Below, piece by piece: positions 1 to 10,113 of a stretch of DNA of 35,830 nucleotides. A model generated the notes under the pieces. The model was not told the origin of the DNA and did not search any database. It was given only the letters and a program-made list of their open reading frames with translations. A program made the position numbers and the translations under genes. Origin of the DNA: Candidatus Saccharimonadota bacterium (lineage in GTDB: Bacteria > Patescibacteriota > Saccharimonadia > Saccharimonadales > Saccharimonadaceae); contig CAJPLV010000011.1 of assembly GCA_905371715.1 (NCBI GenBank), positions 1 through 35,830 on the forward strand, in the 5' to 3' direction. Position 1 is the first letter of the stretch. Every line of letters starts with the position of its first letter.

Positions 1-112
1 TGTGTGGATTATGCTTGCCAGCGGTTACTGTGCGCGTATGCGTACGAGCCGTTGGCGCGTGAACAGCTGAAGAGCCAGCCGTATAGTTGCGGAGACGATG
101 CCACCCTAACAT
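1..112 (-). CDS. N-terminal part of an unidentified leftward gene (cut by window edge)
   Basis: On the minus strand an ATG at 112 opens a frame that stays open to the left edge (37 codons visible). The residues are rich in Thr, Arg and His, with no recognisable domain. An AAAAGGA stretch about 14 nt before the ATG is a weak ribosome-binding site. The main support is a near-consensus leftward promoter at 294-322. A competing reading is the 3' end of a plus-strand gene stopping at 112-114; it has no independent support. Function unknown. Confidence 0.42.
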   Translation of the reverse strand, partial: MLGWHRLRNYTAGSSAVHAPTARTHTRTVTAGKHNPH

Positions 113-293
113 GATTGTATTTCTGTTCCTTTTCTATCTTTTGTTTTATCTAAAGATATTATTGGTATTTGATATTGTGTTTTGATTACATGACGCTATA
201 GGTGGTGGTCTATCGCGTGAGATTGAGTTTGGTTATTTATTTACTTATTTTGTTGAGTTCTCCCTTTTTTGTGTTAACGCTATTCTGAGGGGA

Positions 294-322
294 ATTGTAG
301 CAAAGCGGTTGTGGTTTGTCAA
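294..322 (-). promoter_or_regulatory. Sigma70-type promoter, leftward, with long AT-rich leader
   Basis: Read leftward: -35 TTGACA (317-322), 17-nt spacer, -10 TACAAT (294-299), predicted start near 287. The leader to the ATG at 112 is about 175 nt, very AT-rich and A-rich in the transcribed strand, with no obvious riboswitch fold. The rest of the 113-434 gap is noncoding. Around 388-401 it contains a 5-bp hairpin (CGGTA/TACCG, loop of 4), but no convincing terminator for the gene ending at 435. Confidence 0.65.
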
Positions 323-434
323 GGATTTTTTGCGGGATTTTTTCAAAACGGCAATGCCCCCGCCTGTCAGTATTTATGCATTCGGTAAATATACCGTACA
401 AGCAACAGGCTAGTTTGGATAGAGCGGACGATAT

Positions 435-1097
435 TCATTTATTGTTTGCAGTAATAGTTTGCCGGCGGCGCGCTAAAAGCGCGAAAGCGGCGGCAACGAG
501 CGATAGAGCAAGGCATACTATAAGCGCAAGACTATCGCCGGTGCGTGCGAGGGCAGCAAAGATGTTTGACGAGTTCGGCGGGTTGTTCGGCGTATTCGGC
601 GGGGTCGGCTGAGGCGTCGGCGATGGCGGCGGCGTAGGAGCAGGCGCTTCGGTGAATTTGAGCTTAATGGTAGTTTCAGCGCTACCGATCGCCGGCGCGT
701 TAGTAGCGACGAGTTTAAGGTCGTGCTCGGCGTCGTCGGGCAGCGGAATCGTGAGTGTGATAGTTTGCCAGTTATTACTAAACTGAACAGCCCGCGACTG
801 CGGCGCGCTCGTATCAAACGTGTATTCAAGGTTGTTCGAGCTGCGAATCGGAACTTCTACTTTGGCGTAGCGCTGGCTGCCGACCTTATAGTACGTGACT
901 GCGACTGTGCCAATGGTCGGCGTGGGGCGATAGACGGTAACTTGAATGGTGGAGTTAGCGGTGTCGGCGTAGACAGCGGGAGCGGCGTGCAACGAACTCA
1001 GCGCGCACAAAACTACAGCAGCAACAGTAGCGCATACGAAGCGACTAGCCCAAGCGAATCTTTTTCTTTTTGGCGCGCAGCTTTTTGACAAGCGCAT
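435..1097 (-). CDS. Small secreted protein with LAxTG-type C-terminal sorting signal
   Basis: 220 residues. A basic N-terminus and hydrophobic core (about 18-40) ending AVYA form a signal peptide. One beta-rich extracellular domain follows (about 45-145), then a Pro/Thr-rich stalk (about 150-175). The C-terminus reads LARTGD, a hydrophobic segment and RRR, the layout of a sortase substrate, but with LAxTG in place of LPxTG. LAxTG is the motif of class E sortases (family knowledge). The start overlaps the upstream DUF916-like gene by 53 nt, so an internal start is possible, although the signal peptide supports a start near here. It is the last gene of the surface operon and sits where Csc/WxL clusters carry their small anchored protein. 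No sortase gene is in the window. Confidence 0.8.
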   Translation of the reverse strand: MRLSKSCAPKRKRFAWASRFVCATVAAVVLCALSSLHAAPAVYADTANSTIQVTVYRPTPTIGTVAVTYYKVGSQRYAKVEVPIRSSNNLEYTFDTSAPQSRAVQFSNNWQTITLTIPLPDDAEHDLKLVATNAPAIGSAETTIKLKFTEAPAPTPPPSPTPQPTPPNTPNNPPNSSNIFAALARTGDSLALIVCLALSLVAAAFALLARRRQTITANNK

Positions 1098-1995
1098 ACG
1101 TTGCCCCTCCGACGAGCGTTAATGCTAATATAATAACGGCCGCGAACATCCAGGCGGGCATAAGCAACACAGTTCTCTGGATCGTTTGGGAATTGCCGAG
1201 CATATCGACACGGAGCTCAACGTTGTACAGCCCGACGCGTGCGCCGTCCCACTCAAGCGGAATCGCACGCGTAGTACTTGGCAGAACAGCGTGTTCAGTT
1301 TCGGCGGTCTGATGAATGGTTGCGCCGCTGAAGAAATCTTTAACAATGAGCTTTGACTTGACAGTAAAATCAGTGTTACCGCTGTTTTTGGCGCGCAACT
1401 TCGCTGTAAGCGGCGCTTGTTGCTGCCACCATGGGGTATCAATTGAAGCAAGCTCGCCGCTTTGACGCGTGCTGCCGCCCTCGGTTTTACCATAGACGAT
1501 CATACCGACGCGTTTTTTAGTGATGACAGTGCCGCCGCGATCTTCATCGCCCGTGGTTTCGGCGAAAATCGCCGCATACTGCCCTGCCGCTGGAATATCG
1601 CGCGGCACATTGATAGTGTAACGAATAGTGACAACTTGGTTTGGCTCAAGTACATATTCGTTTTGCGAAAATTTAATCCAGCGGGAAATCTGCGTTTGCG
1701 CGCCGCCGCCAGTGAACGCCGGATTGTAGTCTTCGTCGGTCACACGGTAAGGCGCAGCATAGACTTTGGCGGTGAATGGGCGCGAGCCGCTATTGACGAC
1801 TTTGAACTCACCTGTTTTGGCGGCGCCCGGACGCAGATCAACATGAACGGAAGTTGGCGAAAGCGTTAGTTGGACGTTATCGCCCGACGAATTATCGGCA
1901 GCATGCGCCGGCGGAATCGACGCCATTAAACTGCCCGCCGCCGCGAACATGCCGCATAATAACAAAACTTTCAACCAACTTCCGAAGTATTTCAT
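1045..1995 (-). CDS. DUF916-like (WxL-interacting type) membrane-anchored surface protein
   Basis: 316 residues. Signal peptide 1-32 (ends AHA). A first Ig-like domain (about 38-175) begins with a 'LSPTSVHVDLRPGAAKTGEF' strand pair and contains 'VPRDIPAAGQYAAI', which resembles DUF916/WxL-interacting proteins and pilus-chaperone-like Ig folds. A second Ig-like domain spans about 185-275, then one membrane helix (about 281-303) and a Lys/Arg tail. In Gram-positive WxL (Csc) clusters, DUF916 proteins bind peptidoglycan and tether WxL-domain proteins. By analogy this protein would be the membrane anchor of the complex. It starts 1 nt after the stop of the upstream small secreted gene with a poor SD, implying translational coupling. 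The DUF916 call is by overall architecture and is not certain. Confidence 0.72.
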   Translation of the reverse strand: MKYFGSWLKVLLLCGMFAAAGSLMASIPPAHAADNSSGDNVQLTLSPTSVHVDLRPGAAKTGEFKVVNSGSRPFTAKVYAAPYRVTDEDYNPAFTGGGAQTQISRWIKFSQNEYVLEPNQVVTIRYTINVPRDIPAAGQYAAIFAETTGDEDRGGTVITKKRVGMIVYGKTEGGSTRQSGELASIDTPWWQQQAPLTAKLRAKNSGNTDFTVKSKLIVKDFFSGATIHQTAETEHAVLPSTTRAIPLEWDGARVGLYNVELRVDMLGNSQTIQRTVLLMPAWMFAAVIILALTLVGGATYALVKKLRAKKKKIRLG

Positions 1996-1996
1996 G

Positions 1997-2563
1997 CTAG
2001 TTCGTGACCGCCGTGTAGGTTACTTCGCGCGTATACGTACCATTTGGCGTTGCGGTGCTGACATTTGCGCCCCAGGTGACAGCAGTGATGTCGCCACCCG
2101 CAATAGACGGCGTGGTCGTATTTTTGAGCGTAACGGGAGCAGTGTTGGCAGTGATGCCGGCATATTGGTTCGCTGCAAACGAGTCAATACGGTAACCCCA
2201 GGTATCGGTAGTGAGCGCTGCTGGCGCAGCAAACGAACCGGCGGCGGCTGGAATCGTGTCGCTGCCTTTCTCAAGCGTAGTTGCTGCGGTACTCGACGCA
2301 AGCTGCAACTTGTAACCGCTCGCGTTGTTCGTACCGACCGTAACGTTGTGCGCCGCGCTGGCAGTAGCGCCGGCAGCTGTTGGCGTGACGTTAATATCAA
2401 CGGTCGCCGCCGATACGCCAACCGTAATCGCCGAGTTGACATGCACGCGAATCGTCGAGTTCACCGTTTCGGTTGCCGCCGAAGCGCTCATCGCTGGCAT
2501 GAGTATGCATACTAAGGCAAGTGCGCTCCCCGCGGTAATTTTTGATATTGTTTGTACTTTCAT
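1997..2563 (-). CDS. Small secreted protein with WxL-like domain
   Basis: 188 residues. Signal peptide 1-29 (ends SASA). The rest is one Thr/Ala/Val-rich beta domain with 'ASGYKLQLAS', 'TWGYRID', 'VTWGANVS' and a terminal 'GTYTREVTYTAVTN'. The last about 150 residues of the RCC1 protein upstream have the same order of motifs ('ATGYKLSLS', 'AWGYRV', 'VWYGVSATG', 'GIYTATVTYTAINN'), so this is a stand-alone copy of that domain. The two W-G motifs and the closing Y-x-x-x-V-T-Y-T strand recall WxL domains, but this is not a canonical Pfam WxL. A perfect AGGAGG (2570-2575) lies 6 nt before the ATG. The gene follows the RCC1 gene by 70 nt, with no separate promoter seen. Confidence 0.78.
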   Translation of the reverse strand: MKVQTISKITAGSALALVCILMPAMSASAATETVNSTIRVHVNSAITVGVSAATVDINVTPTAAGATASAAHNVTVGTNNASGYKLQLASSTAATTLEKGSDTIPAAAGSFAAPAALTTDTWGYRIDSFAANQYAGITANTAPVTLKNTTTPSIAGGDITAVTWGANVSTATPNGTYTREVTYTAVTN

Positions 2564-2633
2564 ATTATTCCTCCTTATTTTACTGATTTCATTGATCGTG
2601 GCGGCGTTCTTACATCATATTGACCTCCACACC

Positions 2634-5600
2634 CTAATTATTGATAGCCGTATAGGTTACGGTTGCTGTGTAAATGCCGCTCTGCTGCGAACCGGTAGCG
2701 CTGACGCCGTACCAAACGGTGGTCGTTTCGGCAGTTGGGTTAGCGATAGCGGTAGTGCGAATGACGTGCGGCGCGGTGTGATCTGGTACGCCCGCCCAGG
2801 TGTACGCCGAAGAGGCAACATTATTTTCGGCGGTTGTCGTGCTGCCGAAATTACCTATACCGTTTACGCGGTAGCCCCAAGCCGAACCGCTAAGCGTAGC
2901 AGGGGCAATTTGCGTGCCTGCTGTTGGCGTGATGGTTTGCGAACCATTGGTGAGATTGCGATTAGCGTTTTGCGTTGACAAGGAAAGCTTGTAGCCGGTA
3001 GCAGCGTTAGTCGCAACAAGAACATTTGCCGATTTACTCGACATTTTCGTGCCGCCCGCTGGCGTGACAGCGATATCAACCGAAGTCGGTGCCGATAAGG
3101 TAATATAGCGAATCTGTCCAGTTGCCGTAGCTGAATATGCGCCCGTACCGATCGCGTTTACTGCTGCTACGCGGAACGTGTAGGTCGTAGGCGTAAGGAA
3201 TGGAATCGTGACAGTAGTGCTCGTGGATGCAATGTGGCTGTAGGTCGACCAGGTAATACCGCCATCGGCTGAATATTGAATAACGTAGTCAGTGATTGGG
3301 GTGCCGCCGTTGTTCGCCGGCGCCGTCCAGGTTAGACGAACGGCGTTGTCAAGCGGCGCGGTTGCGAGGTTTGTCGGCGCATCCGGTACTGTCGCATAAC
3401 GATAGCTACTCGTTTTGACGGCTTTATACAGCTCATCGCCGTTGCCGAGATCAATCGCCACATCAACCAAACCTGCCGCATGCGCCGGTGTTGCTGCAGT
3501 GATAGTTGTGCTGTTTACAACTGTGACGTTCGTCGCTTCAATGCCGTCGAAAGTAACTTTCGGCGCGGAAGGAGCGAGCGCAGAGGGAGGAGTTGTACTG
3601 ACGGCGAGGGGAGTTTTTGCATCCGTACCGATAGTGCCGTTGCCGAGCTGCCCATGTTGACTCCAACCCCAGGTGTACATCGTGCCGTCAGAGGCCAGTG
3701 CCAATGAATTAGCGCTACCGCCAGATGTAACCTGTGAAATCACTTTGCCCACCATTGGCGTACCAGTAGTTTGAACGGCAACCGGAACGCTTGAGTTAGT
3801 TGTCGTATTATTGCCAAGTTGACCGTATTGATTCCAACCCCAATCGTAGACCGTACCATCGCTCGCCACAGCTAGTGTATGAGCGTTACTCGCCGCAACC
3901 TGTGCAATCACCTTACCCGCCATTGGCGTGCCGGTTACCTTAACTGCAACTGGAATACGTGTATCAACTGTCGTACCATTACCAAGCTGACCATACATAT
4001 TCCAGCCCCAAGCGTAGATCGTACCGTCAGAAGCAAGAGCCACAGACTGAGAGTTTCCTGCTGCTAGCTGGATAATGATTTTACCTGCCATAGGCGTACC
4101 GATAGTCTGAACAGACACTGGAGCATTAGCATTAATCATTGTGTTGTTGCCCAACTGACCGTAGGTATTTTGACCCCACGCATACACCGTACCGTCAGAA
4201 GCAAGAGCTAGCGAATGATAGTATCCTGCATGAATCTGGATGATTTTCTTATTATCCATCGGCGTACCAACGGTTTTTACAGCAACGGGGACAACAGAGC
4301 TAGTGGTAGTAACACCATTACCAAACTGACCGTACGCGTTGCCGCCCCAAACATAGATTTTTCCGTCAGAAGCTAAGGCTAATGAATGAGAAGCGCCAGC
4401 TGCAATCTCTACAATCGTTTTACCCTCCATCGGCGTGCCGATAGTCTTGACGGCAACCGGAGTACTGGAATGCGTTATAGTGCCATCACCCAACTGGCCC
4501 GAACCATTAAGTCCCCATGCATATACTGTCCCATCAGAGGCGAGCGCAAGAGAGTACCAAACCTTTGTTGATACTTGGATAATCTTCTTACCTTCCATTG
4601 GTGTTCCAACGGTTTTTACAGCAACCGGAACATTGGAATCAGTTGTTGTACCATTGCCAAGCTGACCATAATTGTTTTGTCCCCATGCATATACTGTCCC
4701 ATCAGAGGCGAGCGCAAGAGAGTATCCGTTACCATTCGCTGTCTGTACAATTTTTTTACCTTTCGGCATAAAGTTAGTGCCAGTGATCGTCACATTTTGT
4801 CCGCCCGCAACCGGACCAATCGCTGGCGAGACATTGGTTATGGTCGGTTTGGCATGTGGCGTCGCGAGGACAACATTACTAAAATCACCCGTCCCAGCAG
4901 TAGTCTTGGCTGCCACTTGTGTTTGATATATTTGGTCGTTTGTTAGACCAGTTATCGCGTGCGACGTTACAGTTGCTGCAACATCAACAGTCGTCCAGTC
5001 TACCGCACCAATTGTTCGATACCGCAATACATAGCCCACTATACTTTTTCCACCTGTAACGACTGGCGATTGCCAAGAAATGGTAGCTTTGGCATTACCC
5101 GACTCAACTACGACTTGTGTTGGTGTAGATGGCGTGTCCATAAGATTAAGCTGAGCGACAACCGCCGCTAAAGAGTCAGAGGTAGAGTTATTGCCCAGCT
5201 GACCATTACTGTTGCGTCCTCGTCCGTAAACGATATTATCATGAGTAAGTGCTAACGAGTGGCTGCCATCCCAACCACCAGCAGAAACTTGGATAATACT
5301 TTTGCCAGCCGGAATCTGAGACGCGACAGGAACGGAAGAATCGGTATGCGACAGGCTACCAAGCTGGCCATTTGCATTACGACCCCATCCATACACCTTA
5401 CCATTAGAATCTACAGCGAGCATATACGCAGGACCACCTGATATACCAATAATCGTTTTACTAGCCATCGGTGTTCCAACGGTTTTTACGGCAACCGGAA
5501 TATTGGAATCGGTTGTTGTGCCATTACCAAGTTGCCCAAACTCACCCCTACCCCATGTATAGACGGTGCCGTCAGAGGCAAGAGCGAGAGAATTGTGAAC

Positions 5601-5924
5601 ACCAGCAGCTATCTTAATAATATTTTTACCCGCCATTGGCGTGCCGGTTGCCTTAACTGCAACTGGAGTACGTGAATCAACTGTTGCGCCATTACCAAGC
5701 TGACCAGTAGGATTATATCCCCATGCATATACCGTGCCGTCATCGGCGAGCGCAAGAGAGTGGTAACCGCCGGCTGCAATATTCACGATGCTCTTACCTG
5801 CCATAGGAGTTCCAGTTGTTTGTACGGCGACAGGACTAGATGAATTAGTCGTTACATTATTACCCAACTGGCCGTAGGTATTCTGACCCCACGCATACAC
5901 CGTACCATCAGATGCGAGCGCCAA
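2634..5924 (-). CDS. C-terminal fragment ORF of the RCC1 protein
   Basis: This is the part after the internal stop, callable from a TTG at 5924 (1096 residues). It holds blades 3-7 of propeller 1, FnIII, the TIG domain with its inserted second propeller, the second FnIII and the WxL-like domain. An AGGA about 6 nt before the TTG could permit reinitiation. The product would lack the N-terminal membrane/signal segment, so it could not be exported by the usual route. Frame and codon use are uninterrupted across the junction, which supports treating it as part of the longer gene. Confidence 0.6.
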   Translation of the reverse strand: MALASDGTVYAWGQNTYGQLGNNVTTNSSSPVAVQTTGTPMAGKSIVNIAAGGYHSLALADDGTVYAWGYNPTGQLGNGATVDSRTPVAVKATGTPMAGKNIIKIAAGVHNSLALASDGTVYTWGRGEFGQLGNGTTTDSNIPVAVKTVGTPMASKTIIGISGGPAYMLAVDSNGKVYGWGRNANGQLGSLSHTDSSVPVASQIPAGKSIIQVSAGGWDGSHSLALTHDNIVYGRGRNSNGQLGNNSTSDSLAAVVAQLNLMDTPSTPTQVVVESGNAKATISWQSPVVTGGKSIVGYVLRYRTIGAVDWTTVDVAATVTSHAITGLTNDQIYQTQVAAKTTAGTGDFSNVVLATPHAKPTITNVSPAIGPVAGGQNVTITGTNFMPKGKKIVQTANGNGYSLALASDGTVYAWGQNNYGQLGNGTTTDSNVPVAVKTVGTPMEGKKIIQVSTKVWYSLALASDGTVYAWGLNGSGQLGDGTITHSSTPVAVKTIGTPMEGKTIVEIAAGASHSLALASDGKIYVWGGNAYGQFGNGVTTTSSVVPVAVKTVGTPMDNKKIIQIHAGYYHSLALASDGTVYAWGQNTYGQLGNNTMINANAPVSVQTIGTPMAGKIIIQLAAGNSQSVALASDGTIYAWGWNMYGQLGNGTTVDTRIPVAVKVTGTPMAGKVIAQVAASNAHTLAVASDGTVYDWGWNQYGQLGNNTTTNSSVPVAVQTTGTPMVGKVISQVTSGGSANSLALASDGTMYTWGWSQHGQLGNGTIGTDAKTPLAVSTTPPSALAPSAPKVTFDGIEATNVTVVNSTTITAATPAHAAGLVDVAIDLGNGDELYKAVKTSSYRYATVPDAPTNLATAPLDNAVRLTWTAPANNGGTPITDYVIQYSADGGITWSTYSHIASTSTTVTIPFLTPTTYTFRVAAVNAIGTGAYSATATGQIRYITLSAPTSVDIAVTPAGGTKMSSKSANVLVATNAATGYKLSLSTQNANRNLTNGSQTITPTAGTQIAPATLSGSAWGYRVNGIGNFGSTTTAENNVASSAYTWAGVPDHTAPHVIRTTAIANPTAETTTVWYGVSATGSQQSGIYTATVTYTAINN

Positions 5925-5948
5925 AGAGTGTCCTGCGCCAGCAGAGAT

Positions 5949-5951
5949 TTA
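5949..5951 (-). other. Internal nonsense codon (TAA) between RCC1 blades 2 and 3
   Basis: The codon lies in 'AAKTII-stop-ISAGAGHSLALASDG'. Equivalent positions in other blades encode 'KSIIQVSAG', 'KKIIQVST' and 'KKIIQIHAG' with CAA. A single C-to-T change on the coding strand (plus-strand TTG to TTA) explains it. Flanking frame is intact on both sides. Confidence 0.9.
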
Positions 5952-6488
5952 GATAATTGTCTTGGCTGCCATCGGTGTTCCAACGGTTTTTACGGCAACC
6001 GGAACATTGGAATCGGTTGTTGTGCCATTGCCAAGCTGACCATAGACACCACGACCCCATGCGTAAACGGTACCATCCGACGCACGTGCTAAAGAGTGAC
6101 CGTCATTGAAAGAACCACCGGCAGAAATCTGCGTAATACTCTTGCCTGCCATAGAAGTACCGACAGTCTTAACGGCGACTGGTATATGTGAATCGGTCGT
6201 TGTGCCGTTACCGAGCTGACCAAACCCATTCCATCCCCACGCATACACTGCGCCACTAGAAGACAAAGCGAGCGAATGGTAGCTGCCACCTGATACTTGT
6301 ACGGCGCGAACCGCCAATGCATTGACAAGAGAACCATCCACTAATCGCACTATGCCAAAAGCTAAAATAGTGAACATTGCCACACCAATACTTACAGCTG
6401 GTAACCGACGTTGCCACGTTGGCTTTATACACAGACTAGCAACATCACGCCAACACAAAGCCCTCAATGTAGCATATGTTTTCCGCAT
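5949..6488 (-). CDS. N-terminal fragment ORF of the RCC1 protein
   Basis: 179 residues from an ATG at 6488, ending at the in-frame TAA. Residues 1-28 are basic (cytoplasmic), about 29-55 are hydrophobic (signal anchor or signal peptide), and the remainder is two RCC1 blades ('NGFGQLGN', 'GVYGQLGN'). Two blades cannot close a propeller. A GGTAGGG stretch lies about 13 nt before the start, and a strong promoter lies at 6536-6565. Confidence 0.6.
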   Translation of the reverse strand: MRKTYATLRALCWRDVASLCIKPTWQRRLPAVSIGVAMFTILAFGIVRLVDGSLVNALAVRAVQVSGGSYHSLALSSSGAVYAWGWNGFGQLGNGTTTDSHIPVAVKTVGTSMAGKSITQISAGGSFNDGHSLARASDGTVYAWGRGVYGQLGNGTTTDSNVPVAVKTVGTPMAAKTII

Positions 6489-6535
6489 ATTACTTCAATC
6501 ACCCTACCTTTTACTGTTTTTGAAACTGCTACTTT

Positions 6536-6565
6536 ATTTTATCCAAATCGCTTACGGTTTGTCAA
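6536..6565 (-). promoter_or_regulatory. Promoter of the surface-protein operon, with shared spacer motif
   Basis: Leftward: -35 TTGACA (6560-6565), 18-nt spacer, -10 TAAAAT (6536-6541), start about 40 nt before the ATG at 6488. The spacer contains CGTAAGCGATTTG (6544-6556), also present in the spacer of the beta-helix surface gene promoter (22728-22740). Confidence 0.75.
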
Positions 6566-6614
6566 CAACTGTAATTCCCTACAACCCCGCATGCCTAACA
6601 TGTAGCGATTATAT

Positions 6615-9711
<3,097 letters not shown>

Positions 9712-9730
9712 AATATCCCCTACTCAAGTT

Positions 9731-9816
9731 TGGTGCGCAGAGCGGGAATCGAACCCGCACGCCTTTTGGGCATCAGATTTTAAGTCTAACGTGTCTACCA
9801 GTTCCACCATCTGCGC
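9731..9816 (-). tRNA. tRNA-Leu (anticodon TAA)
   Basis: 86 nt including encoded CCA. Acceptor stem GCGCAGA/TCTGCGC; anticodon loop CTTAAAA in an AGA/TCT stem; class II variable arm; T-arm GCGGG-TTCGATT-CCCGC. It is preceded by its own -10 box. Confidence 0.96.
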
Positions 9817-9825
9817 TTATATTCT

Positions 9826-9831
9826 ATTGTA
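9826..9831 (-). promoter_or_regulatory. -10 box of tRNA-Leu(TAA)
   Basis: TACAAT on the minus strand, 9 nt before the tRNA 5' end, directly after the tRNA-Cys terminator. No good -35 is visible. Confidence 0.5.
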
Positions 9832-9844
9832 CCGTATTTGAAAT

Positions 9845-9868
9845 AAAAAACGACCCCCTTTTGGAGTC
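9845..9868 (-). terminator. Rho-independent terminator after tRNA-Cys
   Basis: Leftward: stem GACTCC/GGGGTC (one G-U pair), loop AAAAG, followed by GTTTTTTATTT. It separates the tRNA-Leu(GAG)/tRNA-Cys unit from tRNA-Leu(TAA). Confidence 0.75.
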
Positions 9869-9874
9869 ATCTCG

Positions 9875-9948
9875 TGGAGGCACGTACGAGAGTCGAACTC
9901 GTCTAAAAGGTTTTGCAGACCTCTGCGTAACCGCTCCGCCAACGCGCC
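9875..9948 (-). tRNA. tRNA-Cys (anticodon GCA)
   Basis: 74 nt with encoded CCA. Acceptor GGCGCGT/ACGTGCC (one G-U pair); anticodon stem-loop AGGT-CTGCAAA-ACCT; T-arm ACGAG-TTCGACT-CTCGT. Confidence 0.96.
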
Positions 9949-9972
9949 ATTCGTTCTTTTTACTTTATAATC

Positions 9973-10060
9973 TGGTGCAGACGAGAAGACTTGAACTTCC
10001 ACGAGCGCAATGCTCACTAGCCCCTCAAGCTAGCGCGTCTACCAATTCCGCCACGTCTGC
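9973..10060 (-). tRNA. tRNA-Leu (anticodon GAG)
   Basis: 88 nt with encoded CCA. Acceptor GCAGACG/CGTCTGC; anticodon stem-loop CTAGC-TTGAGGG-GCTAG; long variable arm GAGC-ATTGC-GCTC. It shares the cluster with tRNA-Cys. Confidence 0.96.
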
Positions 10061-10069
10061 ATATTGCAA

Positions 10070-10106
10070 ATTGTACCATGCGATAGCAAAATACCTCATC
10101 ATTATA
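10070..10106 (-). promoter_or_regulatory. Tandem -10 boxes for the tRNA-Leu(GAG)/tRNA-Cys unit
   Basis: Leftward TACAAT with an extended TGG (10070-10075) lies 9 nt before the tRNA 5' end. A second TATAAT lies at 10101-10106, just after the SBP gene stop. -35 boxes are poor. Confidence 0.5.
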
Positions 10107-10113
10107 CTGTAGC

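Larger units (their letters stand above)
2634..6488 (-). pseudogene. Giant RCC1 double-propeller surface protein, interrupted by one in-frame TAA
   Basis: Reading through the stop at 5949-5951 gives one continuous 1284-codon frame. Order in full-length residues: basic N-terminus and membrane/signal segment (about 29-55); seven RCC1 blades (about 60-446); fibronectin III (about 450-544); first half of an IPT/TIG domain (about 546-575); seven more RCC1 blades (about 577-970); second half of the TIG domain (about 974-1031); second FnIII (about 1034-1126); WxL-like C-terminal domain (about 1130-1284). Each blade is about 56 residues with the core 'LALASDGTVYAWG..yGQLGN'. The stop replaces the Gln/Glu/Asn/Lys after 'KtII', where sister blades read CAA. 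It splits the first propeller 2+5, so the ancestor was one gene. Either a recent nonsense mutation, a reversible on/off state, or an assembly error. First gene of the surface operon; likely an adhesin. Confidence 0.8.

Noticed and set aside
1..114. Open plus-strand frame ending in TGA at 112-114, possibly the 3' end of a rightward gene
   Set aside because: It shows no recognisable domain and no terminator follows it. A good leftward promoter at 294-322 supports the minus-strand reading of the same DNA instead. It cannot be fully excluded.
2610..2618. Minimal frame ATG-ATG-TAA after a GGAGGT in front of the small WxL-like gene
   Set aside because: Two codons only. It could affect translation coupling but is easily explained by chance.
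5949..5951. Recoding of TAA as a sense codon (alternative genetic code or readthrough)
   Set aside because: TAA is a normal terminator elsewhere in the window (for example ligA and the first Fur-family gene), and no readthrough signal follows the codon.
2634..6400. About 168-bp periodic repeats resembling a repeat array
   Set aside because: The periodicity is the coding sequence of 56-residue RCC1 blades in one frame, not a CRISPR or satellite.
10061..10072. ATATTGCAAATT, matching half of the Nur-like operator at 26472
   Set aside because: The second TTGCAA half-site is missing, and the site lies next to a tRNA promoter where AT-rich matches are common.
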